A DNA stretch of 36,112 nucleotides. Origin: Streptococcus parasanguinis (GTDB lineage: Bacteria > Bacillota > Bacilli > Lactobacillales > Streptococcaceae). Each line of letters opens with the position of its first letter. Position 1 is the stretch's first letter. The notes below the pieces were generated by a model. It had not been told where the DNA came from and made no database searches. It saw only the letters and a list, made by a program, of their open reading frames with translations. Below, in pieces: positions 22,617 to 31,500 of the stretch. Both the position numbers and the translations under genes were made by a program. The DNA is taken from the NCBI GenBank assembly GCA_018365265.1, contig JAGZKI010000023.1:1-36112 (forward strand), given 5' to 3'.

Positions 22617-23960
22617 GTGTTAAAAATTTATGATACCATGTCTCGTGATTTGCGAGAATTTATCCCCATCGAGGAAGGAAAGGTCCGCATGTATGTTTGT
22701 GGGCCAACGGTTTACAACTATATCCACGTAGGGAATGCCCGTTCAACGGTAGCCTTTGACACGATTCGTCGCTACTTTGAGTATCGTGGCTACGAAGTTG
22801 CCTACATTTCCAATTTTACAGATGTGGATGATAAGATCATTAACCGTGCCAAAGAAGAAGGCATTACGCCACAGGAAGTGGCAGACAAGTATATTGCGGC
22901 TTTCCGTGAGGATGTGACGGCTCTTGGCGTGAAACCTGCAACCCGCCACCCTCGTGTGGTCGAGTTTATGGATGACATCATTCGTTTTGTCGCTGACTTG
23001 ATCGAAAAAGGCTATGCCTATGAGAGTCAAGGCGATGTCTATTTCCGTGTGGAAAAATCCCACAACTATGCTAAGTTAGCCAATAAAACCCTAGAAGACT
23101 TGGAGCTAGGCGCTTCAGGTCGGACAGATGAAGAAACAGCTCGCAAGGAAAATCCAGTCGACTTTGCCCTTTGGAAAGCTGCCAAACCAGGTGAGATTTC
23201 TTGGGACAGCCCTTGGGGACCTGGTCGTCCTGGTTGGCACATTGAGTGTTCGGTCATGTCAACGGGGATTTTAGGCGATACTATTGATATCCACGGTGGT
23301 GGAGCTGACCTTGAGTTTCCGCATCATACCAACGAAATTGCTCAGTCTGAAGCTAAAACAGGCAAGACTTTTGCCAATTACTGGATGCACAATGGCTTTG
23401 TCAATATTGACAATGTCAAGATGTCCAAGTCCTTAGGCAACTTTATCACCGTGCATGATGCATTGAAGACTATCGACGGCCAAGTGCTTCGCTTCTTCTT
23501 TGCAACCCAGCACTACCGCAAGCCCATTAACTTCACAGAAAAAGCGGTGCGCGATGCGGAGACCAACCTCAAGTATTTGAAAAATACCTATGAGCAACCG
23601 TTCACAGGAGAAGTGGATCCAGCAGACTTACAAAGCTTTGTGGACAAGTTTATCGCGGCTATGGATGAAGATATCAATGCGGCAAACGGCATCACTGTCG
23701 TCTTTGAATTGGCTAAATGGATCAATTCAGGTCACTACAATCAAGACGTCAAAGATGCCTTGACCAAGATGTTAGAAGTCTTTGGAGTGGTCTTTGTTGA
23801 AGAAGTTTTGGATGCGGATATTGAAGCCTTGATCGCTGAACGTCAGGAAGCGCGGGCTAAGAAAGATTTTGCGCGAGCAGATGCCATTCGCGATGAATTG
23901 GCTGCGCAAGGAATCAAGCTCTTGGATACAAAAGAAGGTGTAAGGTGGACACGTGATTGA
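22617..23960 (+). CDS. cysS: Cysteinyl-tRNA synthetase
   Basis: Charges tRNA-Cys; a class Ia synthetase. The 447-residue product has the class I motifs HVGN (37-40, the HIGH equivalent) and KMSKS (268-272), zinc-site elements Cys28 and HIECSVMS plus EFPHHTNEIAQ, and a C-terminal helical anticodon region (KKDFARADAIRDEL). The start is GTG at 22617 after AAAGGA; a nearby ATG at 22610 is in another frame and closes after seven codons. It overlaps mrnC by 8 bases. Cysteine synthesis (cysE) and use (cysS) thus share an operon. Confidence 0.97.
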   Translation: MLKIYDTMSRDLREFIPIEEGKVRMYVCGPTVYNYIHVGNARSTVAFDTIRRYFEYRGYEVAYISNFTDVDDKIINRAKEEGITPQEVADKYIAAFREDVTALGVKPATRHPRVVEFMDDIIRFVADLIEKGYAYESQGDVYFRVEKSHNYAKLANKTLEDLELGASGRTDEETARKENPVDFALWKAAKPGEISWDSPWGPGRPGWHIECSVMSTGILGDTIDIHGGGADLEFPHHTNEIAQSEAKTGKTFANYWMHNGFVNIDNVKMSKSLGNFITVHDALKTIDGQVLRFFFATQHYRKPINFTEKAVRDAETNLKYLKNTYEQPFTGEVDPADLQSFVDKFIAAMDEDINAANGITVVFELAKWINSGHYNQDVKDALTKMLEVFGVVFVEEVLDADIEALIAERQEARAKKDFARADAIRDELAAQGIKLLDTKEGVRWTRD

Positions 23961-24351
23961 TGTCAATCTAATCAATGGAATTGCCCTTGCCTTTGAGGGA
24001 GATGCGGTCTATTCCATGTATATTCGCAGACACTTGATTTTTCAAGGGATGACCAAGCCCAATAAGCTTCACCAGGCTGCCACCCGCTATGTCTCTGCTA
24101 GGGCTCAAGCCAGCTTGATTGAAAGCATGCTGGAGCAAGAAATTCTGACGGAAAAAGAGTTGGAGATCTACAAGCGCGGTCGCAATACCAATAGTCATAC
24201 CAAGGCCAAAAATGCGGATGTCGTGACCTATCGGATGTCGACAGGCTTTGAGGCTGTCATGGGCTATCTCCATATGACGGGGGAGCTCTCTCGTCTAGAA
24301 GAGCTGATTGACTGGTGCATCCAGCAAGTAGAAGAAGGAAGAAAGCAGTGA
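23953..24351 (+). CDS. mrnC: Mini-ribonuclease III
   Basis: A small RNase III-type endonuclease without a dsRNA-binding domain, which in Bacillus matures 23S rRNA. The 132-residue product has the shortened catalytic fold: GIALAFEGDAVYSMYIRRHL (about 9-28, with the conserved Asp), NKLHQAATRYVSARAQA, the RGRNTNSHTKAKNADVVTYR block (about 75-94) and FEAVMGYLHMTG with the conserved Glu. The GTG start overlaps the end of cysS by 8 bases, with AAGGTGG upstream, so translation is coupled. The cysS-mrnC order is common in Firmicutes. Confidence 0.95.
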   Translation: MIDVNLINGIALAFEGDAVYSMYIRRHLIFQGMTKPNKLHQAATRYVSARAQASLIESMLEQEILTEKELEIYKRGRNTNSHTKAKNADVVTYRMSTGFEAVMGYLHMTGELSRLEELIDWCIQQVEEGRKQ

Positions 24352-25208
24352 AAAATATCAGAGAGTGGTTTCCTCATGCAGAGGTGACGGATCAAGCCAA
24401 TCCACCAGCTGGTTATGTAGCCGTTCCCCTTCAGGCTCATCAATGGTTGCTGTTGAAGGAAGAAGAACTAACCGAGCGAGAAAAACAATTGATTTCCTGG
24501 TTGGGCGGTGAAGAAGAGGTTGCCCCCAATCCTTGGTACCAGTACCTGATCGATGGAAAGGGAGAAGCCCCTCAAGTCATCAAAAAAATACAGCTCGTCT
24601 ATTGCCACATATCGCATTCAACAGCGGAAGGGACAGCTTCTTGGTTAGAGATGATGCAGACACTCTTGCCCAATTTCCGAGCAACCTTGCAACTGAGCGG
24701 ACAAGATTATGTGCTCATTCTGGACCAAGACCAGTCTTTGCCTGTGGCCGATATCTTAAAAGATACCGTCTCTGCCATGGAGTATGACTTCAATATTCGT
24801 TTATCTATCCTGGTCGGGCAAGTATGGACCGAGTCTAAAGACGGGAAAGTGTCTCCTGTCATTCGAGCAGAACAGGCTGTCTTTCGAGCTTGGATTCGAG
24901 AAGGCCATCAAGGTGTCTATCGCTTTTCTCAACTCTATCTGTGGGGAATCGAGCAGGCAGATCTGGATCTCATCCCGATCAAGGCACGCTTGCATCAGTT
25001 GATTGAAAGTCAAGATCAATTGCAAGACATCATTGTTGCTCTTTGGGACAATGGGGCAGTCGTCACCAAGGCCGCCCAGCAACTCTATCTCCACCGCAAT
25101 TCGCTCCAATACAAGATTGACAAGTGGGAGGAGTTGACGGGTCTTCAGTTGAAAAATCTGACAGATCTAGCCCTGTGCTATCATTTGGTCTTACAAGATG
25201 TGATTTAA
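24348..25208 (+). CDS. PucR-type helix-turn-helix regulator
   Basis: A 286-residue protein with a C-terminal PucR/CdaR-type HTH (about 230-280: ALWDNGAVVTKAAQQLYLHR, then NSLQYKIDKWEELTGL). The rest (about 1-220) has no recognised sensor; a central region (about 90-200) has the look of the GGDEF-like fold seen in CdaR relatives, but this is uncertain. The GTG start overlaps the mrnC stop as GTGA, after AAGGA. A terminator separates it from msmK, for which it is a possible local regulator, because CdaR/PucR relatives control carbon-source genes next to them; this is inference. Confidence 0.8.
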   Translation: MKNIREWFPHAEVTDQANPPAGYVAVPLQAHQWLLLKEEELTEREKQLISWLGGEEEVAPNPWYQYLIDGKGEAPQVIKKIQLVYCHISHSTAEGTASWLEMMQTLLPNFRATLQLSGQDYVLILDQDQSLPVADILKDTVSAMEYDFNIRLSILVGQVWTESKDGKVSPVIRAEQAVFRAWIREGHQGVYRFSQLYLWGIEQADLDLIPIKARLHQLIESQDQLQDIIVALWDNGAVVTKAAQQLYLHRNSLQYKIDKWEELTGLQLKNLTDLALCYHLVLQDVI

Positions 25209-25223
25209 ACGGAATCAATCCAG

Positions 25224-25262
25224 AGTTTTGTGCAACTTGCACAAAACTCTTTTTCTTTTTTG
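25224..25262 (+). terminator. Terminator of the pnp-cysS-regulator run
   Basis: AGTTTTGTGCA (25224-25234) pairs perfectly with TGCACAAAACT (25238-25248), followed by CTTTTTCTTTTTT. It starts 16 bases after the stop. Confidence 0.92.
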
Positions 25263-25274
25263 TGAGACTTGCCA

Positions 25275-25303
25275 TAGATTTGTAAAACGTTTTCATTTAC
25301 AAT
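25275..25303 (+). promoter_or_regulatory. Candidate msmK promoter with cre-like site
   Basis: A -10 TACAAT (25298-25303) has a poor -35 (TAGATT). The spacer holds GTAAAACGTTTTCA (25282-25295), matching 12 of 14 positions of the lactic-acid-bacterium cre consensus WGWAARCGYTWWMA. CcpA bound here would block the promoter. Both assignments are by pattern only. Confidence 0.45.
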
Positions 25304-25332
25304 AGAACTATAAAAATCAAAGGAGTACCATC

Positions 25333-26463
25333 ATGGTAGAATTGAATCTTAGTCACATTTATAAAAAATATCCAAATAGCGAACATTACTCAGTTGAAGA
25401 CTTCAACTTGGACATCAAAGATAAAGAATTTATCGTTTTCGTAGGTCCTTCAGGATGTGGTAAATCAACGACTCTTCGTATGATCGCTGGTCTTGAAGAC
25501 ATCACAGAAGGTGAATGTTCAATCGATGGCACTGTTGTAAACAACGTGGCACCTAAAGACCGTGATATCGCCATGGTATTCCAAAACTACGCTCTTTACC
25601 CACACATGACTGTGTACGATAACATGGCATTTGGTTTGAAATTGCGTAAATACAGCAAAGAAGATATCGACAAACGTGTACAAGAAGCAGCTGAAATCCT
25701 TGGCTTGAAAGAATTCTTGGATCGTAAACCAGCTGACCTTTCTGGTGGTCAACGTCAACGTGTGGCTATGGGACGTGCCATTGTCCGTGATGCAAAAGTA
25801 TTCTTGATGGACGAACCTTTGTCAAACTTGGATGCGAAACTTCGTGTATCCATGCGTGCTGAAATTGCGAAAATCCACCGTCGTATCGGAGCTACAACAA
25901 TCTATGTAACCCACGACCAAACAGAAGCGATGACATTGGCTGACCGTATCGTTATCATGTCTGCTACTAAAAACCCAGCTGGTACAGGTACTATCGGACG
26001 TGTAGAACAAATCGGAACTCCACAAGAAGTGTACAAAAACCCAGTCAACAAATTCGTAGCTGGATTCATCGGAAGCCCTGCCATGAACTTCATTAACGTG
26101 AAATTGGAAGGTGGATACATCGTTGCCAATGGCTTGAATTTGAAAGTTCCAGAAGGTGCTTTGAAAGTTCTTCGTGAAAAAGGCTATGATGGTAAAGAAA
26201 TCATCTTTGGTATCCGTCCAGAAGACGTGAATACAGAAGCTGCTTTCCTTGAAACATTCCCAGAATCAGTAGTAAAAGCAACCATCTCTGTATCTGAATT
26301 GCTTGGTTCAGAATCTCACTTGTACTGCCAAGTTGGTGACAACGAATTCATCGCTAAAGTAGATGCACGTGACTACCTTGGAACTGGTGAAACTATCGAA
26401 CTTGGATTTGACTTGAACAAAGCTCACTTCTTCGACAAAGAAACTGAAAAAACAGTATACTAA
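25333..26463 (+). CDS. msmK: Sugar ABC transporter ATPase, MsmK/UgpC type
   Basis: The ATPase that powers carbohydrate ABC importers; in streptococci one MsmK serves several importers of raffinose, maltodextrin and other sugars. The 376-residue product has Walker A GPSGCGKST (38-46), Q-loop QNYALYPHM, signature LSGGQRQR (136-143), Walker B FLMDEP with the D-loop SNLDAKLR, and the switch His in THDQTEAM. The C-terminal 140 residues form the TOBE/OB regulatory domain (EDVNTEA ... AKVDARDYLGTGETI). No permease or binding protein is adjacent, which fits a shared ATPase. Codon use is that of a highly expressed gene. Confidence 0.94.
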   Translation: MVELNLSHIYKKYPNSEHYSVEDFNLDIKDKEFIVFVGPSGCGKSTTLRMIAGLEDITEGECSIDGTVVNNVAPKDRDIAMVFQNYALYPHMTVYDNMAFGLKLRKYSKEDIDKRVQEAAEILGLKEFLDRKPADLSGGQRQRVAMGRAIVRDAKVFLMDEPLSNLDAKLRVSMRAEIAKIHRRIGATTIYVTHDQTEAMTLADRIVIMSATKNPAGTGTIGRVEQIGTPQEVYKNPVNKFVAGFIGSPAMNFINVKLEGGYIVANGLNLKVPEGALKVLREKGYDGKEIIFGIRPEDVNTEAAFLETFPESVVKATISVSELLGSESHLYCQVGDNEFIAKVDARDYLGTGETIELGFDLNKAHFFDKETEKTVY

Positions 26464-26480
26464 TACCTACTGACACTGTA

Positions 26481-26516
26481 GAGACTGAGACGATATGTCT
26501 CAGTTTCTTTCATTTT
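26481..26516 (+). terminator. Hairpin between msmK and dexB
   Basis: GAGACTGAGAC (26481-26491) pairs with GTCTCAGTTTC (26497-26507), followed by TTTCATTTT. It may partly end msmK transcription; no clear promoter is seen before dexB, so read-through is expected. Confidence 0.65.
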
Positions 26517-26529
26517 AAGGAGACAAAAC

Positions 26530-28197
26530 ATGGAAAAAGACTGGTGGAAGGGGAAGGTCGCTTATCAGATCTACCCAAAAAGCTTTAAGGACAGCAATGG
26601 TGATGGCGTTGGGGATTTGAAAGGAATCACGGAGAAACTCGATTACCTTCAAGACTTAGGGATTGATATTCTCTGGTTATCCCCTATTTACAAGAGTCCG
26701 TTTATTGACCAGGGTTACGATATTTCCGATTATTATGCCATTGATCCTATTTTTGGAACCATGGAAGATATGGAAGAGCTGATCGCTGAAGGCAAAAAGC
26801 GGGGCATTTCCATCATCATGGATTTGGTGGTTAACCACTGCTCCAGTCATCACGAATGGTTCCAAAAAGCTCTAGCGGATCCAGATGGTCCTTATGCGGA
26901 TTACTTTTACTTCATCGAAAGTGACAAGGAACCCAATAACTGGGAAAGTTACTTTGGAGGCAGTGTCTGGGAACCGGTTCCTGGTACTAACAAATACTAT
27001 CTCCATTCCTTCCACAAGGATCAGCCAGACCTCAATTGGCAAAATCCTGTCGTGCGCGAAGAAATTTATAAGATGATCAACTGGTGGTTGAACAAGGGAA
27101 TCGCGGGCTTTCGGATCGACGCCATTATCAACATTAAAAAAGATTTAGAATGGCGTTCGCTTCCGTCCGATCGTGATAATGGCCTGGTTCCAGTACCGGA
27201 ATCGCTGGTCAATGCCCAACCGATTGAACCTTTCTTGAAAGAGTTAAAGGAGCGGACCTTCGCCAAGTACAATGCCTTCACTGTAGGGGAAGTTTTCAAT
27301 GAAACCGATGAAGAGTTGCACTTCTTTATCGGAAAAGATGGCGTCTTCTCTTCCATCTTTGACTTCAAACAAACCATGCTGGGTCAGGAAGGAAAAGGCT
27401 GGTTTGACCATAGTCTTCCAACAGCAGATGAACTCAAGGAAAGTATTTTCCAAGCCCATGAACGTGCGGATAGCATTGGGGTTCTCTCGACCATCATTGA
27501 AAACCACGACGAACCTCGTGGCGTGTCCCACTATATCGCAGAAGGTCCAGTAAACGATACCAGTAAAAAAGCTCTGGGAACCATTCAGGTTTTGCGTAAG
27601 GGAATTCCTTTTATCTATCAAGGCCAAGAAATTGGAATGGAAAACCAAGTCTTTGAATCGGTGGAGGATTTTGATGATATTGCGACCATCAATGGTTATC
27701 ATGTTGCGAAAGAAGCTGGTTTGAGCGAGGAAGAAGCCTTAGCTGCGATTGCTAAATACAGCCGGGACAATGCGCGGACACCGATGCAGTGGACAAAAGA
27801 GCCAGGTCTGGGCTTTAGCGATGGGTCAGCCTGGTTGATCAGTCCCAAACCAAATGTTGCCATCAATGTGGAAGATCAGGAAAAGGATCCAAATTCCATC
27901 TTGAATTATTACCGGCAGCTGACGGTCTTGTATCGCCATCCCCTCTATGGAAATACTATCCGATTTGGAGATATGATCCCAGCGTATCGGGACCGTGAAA
28001 ACATCATCGCCTTTGAACGCCGTGGGGACAAACGTCTCTTGGTTGTCAGCAATTTCCAAAATCGCCAGGCCACCTTGGAGTTACCAGCTCCGATTAAAAC
28101 GGTCGTTTTAAATAATACAGCAGGATTATTCCAAGAAGGAGACCAAGTGCTCGAATTAGTCCCTTACCAAACGGTTGTGTTGGAATTGGTAGAATAA
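26530..28197 (+). CDS. dexB: Glucan 1,6-alpha-glucosidase (GH13)
   Basis: A cytosolic GH13 enzyme releasing glucose from the ends of imported isomalto-oligosaccharides and similar glucans. The 555-residue product has the GH13 regions in order: DLVVNH (about 98-103), GFRIDAI with nucleophile Asp197, GEVFN with acid/base Glu254, and ENHDEPR with Asp327 as transition-state stabiliser. N-terminal YQIYPKSFKDSNGDGVGDL is typical of the oligo-1,6-glucosidase branch. The residue after the nucleophile is Ala, not the Val common in strict 1,6-enzymes. Its place after msmK suggests they act together: import, then hydrolysis. AAGGAG precedes the ATG. Oligo-1,6-glucosidase with broader specificity is the alternative. 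Confidence 0.88.
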   Translation: MEKDWWKGKVAYQIYPKSFKDSNGDGVGDLKGITEKLDYLQDLGIDILWLSPIYKSPFIDQGYDISDYYAIDPIFGTMEDMEELIAEGKKRGISIIMDLVVNHCSSHHEWFQKALADPDGPYADYFYFIESDKEPNNWESYFGGSVWEPVPGTNKYYLHSFHKDQPDLNWQNPVVREEIYKMINWWLNKGIAGFRIDAIINIKKDLEWRSLPSDRDNGLVPVPESLVNAQPIEPFLKELKERTFAKYNAFTVGEVFNETDEELHFFIGKDGVFSSIFDFKQTMLGQEGKGWFDHSLPTADELKESIFQAHERADSIGVLSTIIENHDEPRGVSHYIAEGPVNDTSKKALGTIQVLRKGIPFIYQGQEIGMENQVFESVEDFDDIATINGYHVAKEAGLSEEEALAAIAKYSRDNARTPMQWTKEPGLGFSDGSAWLISPKPNVAINVEDQEKDPNSILNYYRQLTVLYRHPLYGNTIRFGDMIPAYRDRENIIAFERRGDKRLLVVSNFQNRQATLELPAPIKTVVLNNTAGLFQEGDQVLELVPYQTVVLELVE

Positions 28198-28330
28198 GGA
28201 GAATCTTTGCATCAGTGTTAGGATTTAATGTAGAATAGTATTTTCATTAAATATTCTGGAGAAATTAATAAAAGTTTTCTATACTTTAGAATCAATCAAG
28301 TATAAACTGAAACTTTCCGCTGTGAGAAAA

Positions 28331-28440
28331 GTGTTTGAAACATTATTGTTTCAAACACTCGGGAGTTTTGAGATCTTAGGCTCAAAACTAAGTCATGGAA
28401 CTTCGAAGAAGTTCGCTGACGTCCGTACTCACCTAAGGAA
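28331..28440. repeat. Multi-hairpin intergenic element
   Basis: A perfect 12-bp hairpin GTGTTTGAAACA / TGTTTCAAACAC (28331-28358), AGTTTTGAG / CTCAAAACT (28364-28389), and GAACTTC-gaa-GAAGTTC flanked by TCA/TGA. CTTAGG (28375) is complementary to CCTAAG (28432). Only the last hairpin downstream (28469) has a T tail, so these are probably not terminators. It resembles the small hairpin-rich repeats scattered in mitis-group genomes. In 28198-28330 I see nothing definite. Confidence 0.55.
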
Positions 28441-28468
28441 AGTTTTGAAAGATATTTTATCTCCAGAA

Positions 28469-28498
28469 AGAACCTTCGCAGATGCGAAGGTTCTTTTC
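28469..28498. terminator. Bidirectional terminator between dexB and the M14 gene
   Basis: AGAACCTTCGCA (28469-28480) pairs with TGCGAAGGTTCT (28483-28494), with TTTT after it on the plus strand and TTTCT on the minus strand. It lies 27 bases past the M14 stop codon and serves the convergent dexB side as well. Confidence 0.85.
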
Positions 28499-28524
28499 AT
28501 GTCATCCAAGTCTAAAGCTGGAAC

Positions 28525-31500
28525 TTACTCAACTTCTTTCTTTTTCAAGAGGAGGAAGCCGCCGCTAACGGCTAACAAGAAGCCTGAAAGAATGAAGTGT
28601 GCGGTTGTGTCTTCTCCAGTTTGTGGCAATTGTGCCTTGACTGGACTTTCTTGGAAGCTTTGTCCTACTTGGTAAGTCAAGGCTTGCACACTTTCTCCAT
28701 TTTCAGTTGTCATTTCTTTTTGTGGAAGGAGCACTTTAGGAGTATCCTTCTTGGCTAAGATTGGCTGTGGATTGCTTGTTTGGTTATGAATTGGAACCAC
28801 CACTTGATCTGGTTCTTTAGCTGGAACGTAATCCATCAAGCTTGCCAACTTGCTGCCAAAGATCGCATTGGTTACCCAACGGAAGAAGTGGACAGGGTGT
28901 TGACGGTTGGTTGGATTTCCTGCATAGACAAAGAGTGGTTGTCCCATCAGTTCTCCAGAGATGGCCATGACTTTGTTGGCTAGAACATCGTTATGTGGCC
29001 ACCAACCTGCAATATAATAATCGCTCGGAGCGATGTTCATCAAGGTCTTGAAATGCTCTGGAACCTTTTCAATCCAGTTTCCTGAGTTGGAGTAGAAGAG
29101 GGTATTCTTCTTGTATCCGCTGGTCAATGGATCCTGGTCATCAATGATCGCTTTCATCAAGCCTTCGTAGTCACTACCGCCTTTTAGTTTTTCAGCGTCA
29201 AATCCTGTAAGAACTCCCAATTTTTCCAATTTTTGCATGGCTTCCCCACCAATGACAAGGGTTGGTTTCTTACCAAAGATGGAAGCGTCGAAGCGATTGC
29301 TTTCCAAAATAACAACATCCGCTTCTTCTGGAGTATTGACGATTTGGAAGCCTAATTTTTCAAGGACCAGACTAGTATGAGCAGGCGCATCTACTCCAGC
29401 CCAATTATAGTGGTAGTTTGGAGAGTAGACCTTCATCGGTTTCAAGGTTGGGCCGCTTGGTACCTTGTAGAGGGCATCGCCATAAATGGCATAGTTTGGT
29501 AGGAGCGAAGCAAAGGTATCGCGGTCAACAATGTAGCCATCGTCTGTTAGGTAGACGGATTTTCCTTGTGCAATAGCCTGGTTAACAGCTTTAACGGCAC
29601 TGGCTGAGGTATTTGCAATCACATAGTAAGGAGCTTTTGGATCGATCTCAGAGGTACGAGTCGCGCGGGTGGTGGTAACTTCTCCTAATTTTCCATTGAA
29701 AAGACCATCCGCAAAGACGGGTTCGGACTTGAACCCTCTCATATCTGGGAAGTTGACCAGCAACTCTGCGTACATAGCAGCCCAGGCAGATTCGTTGGAG
29801 CCCTTGTAGAGAATGTGGTTGGCATAGCCACGTTTGGCTTGGGCCATGTCAATGACTAAGTCCCCTTTTTTATAGTTGCCAATATCTTCTTTGAGTTCCT
29901 TGACGAGGACACCATTGCGTTTGAAGTAGTCGATCATATTGAAGGCTTCTTGGGCATCGTTGTCTTTGTCGAGGCTCATTGGGATGACGTAGTAGTCTGG
30001 GAAGAATTTCGGACGACCATTTTTCACACGTCCAACGATTTCTCCATTTGGGCCGACCAGTTCATTTTCGGCTTTTGGATCTTCGGTTTTATTGAGACCA
30101 CGTAGGTAGAAGTTGAGACGCATCTCAAGGAGACGGTCCGGATCTTGGTTGAGGAAGTCAATCCCTCCTAGTACAGCATTGCGACCTGCTTTGTAGGATT
30201 CTTCATTTCCTTCTGGAATTTCGATAGTATGGCCTAAGATACCATGGTAGACAGCATATACCCCTGTATAGCCAGAGAAGGAGTCATCCCAGCCATCGCC
30301 CCAATCCAGTTTTGGAATGATGTAACTATTGTATTTAGAATTGGCAACTCCTGCCCGGCCCATATGATGGGCATTTTCTAGCATCAGGTCTGACAGAAGA
30401 TCGTATTCGAAGTTCGGATCATGTGGTGGCGTTGCAGGTTCGATTAAGAATTCTTTGACAAAACCGTGTAAGTCGTAGAGAGCGATCGGATTCCATTTGT
30501 TGATCATTTGGATAACCGTGCGAACTTCAGGGTTGGTTTGGTAGCTGGCATCCCGGTTTGGATCGAGCCCGTTTGCTAGGGCCCGCAGATTGAGAGCATC
30601 CCCATCTGGGTTTTCCGTGAAGTCAAATAAGAAGATGAATTTATTGAGCAAGGTTGGAATATCTAGTGTGACTGTTTTAGCATTTCCAGCTTCATCGGTG
30701 GTGTTAAAGGTCACCTTTTCCTTGGTCGCAAAAGTATTGAAGAGGCCTGTGATGATATCAATGCCTGGTTGTTCATCCGCGTGGGTGTTGTGGACTAAGA
30801 CAGGTAATTTGTAATCCAAGGTCTTGTCCTTCAGAGCTGCCAGCATTTCACTTGGCTTGGTCAAGGCTGTAGGGTTGGTACTAGAAAGGTAGTGATCAAT
30901 GCTAGCTTGGTCCTTGCTCACGATCCCCATCTTCATATCCCGGCCTTGGGCACTCTTACCCAGGGTTTCCAGCTGCACTAAACGATCGGGTTTCGCTTCT
31001 TCCTTGGATTTTTCGATAGCAGCTAGCATCTCTTCATGTGTATGGTAGTCTTGGTAAGGTCGAAAAACAAGGGTCTTATTGATGGTGATCCCTAAGTCTG
31101 CATTGGTTCCGACTAGCTCATGGTTGCCGATGTAATTGCGATAAGTCCGGCGAATATTATTTGGGCTACGAAGACTGAGATCTTCCCCAAAGAGATCCTG
31201 CACGTCAATGTGGAGATCCAGATCATTGCCGTTTGCGGTCTCTGTGATCGTAAGGAATGGATCCTTGCTCAGTGTTCCTGTCTCCATATCCCAAGTTTTC
31301 CACTCAGAGAGAGGCTTATTGTCTAAGGTCCAGTTGATCTTGCCAGCAGCTTGAGCTTTTTCTTGGACTTTGTCATCAATCGTACTCTTTTCAGAGAGAT
31401 AAATGGTGCTATCCGCCAATCGAGTCGCTTGGTCAGCGGTTGTTGTAGCACGGTTAGTGCTTGGACTAGCGGCTGGAGCAACTTCTGTAGTAGAAGCCAC

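Noticed and set aside
26481..26529. Separate promoter for dexB
   Set aside because: The 66-base gap holds a hairpin and a ribosome site, but no -35/-10 pair that I can support.
28331..28358. dexB terminator at the first perfect hairpin
   Set aside because: A 12-bp stem is present, but CTCGGGAG follows instead of a T-run. The hairpin at 28469 with T on both sides is the better terminator.
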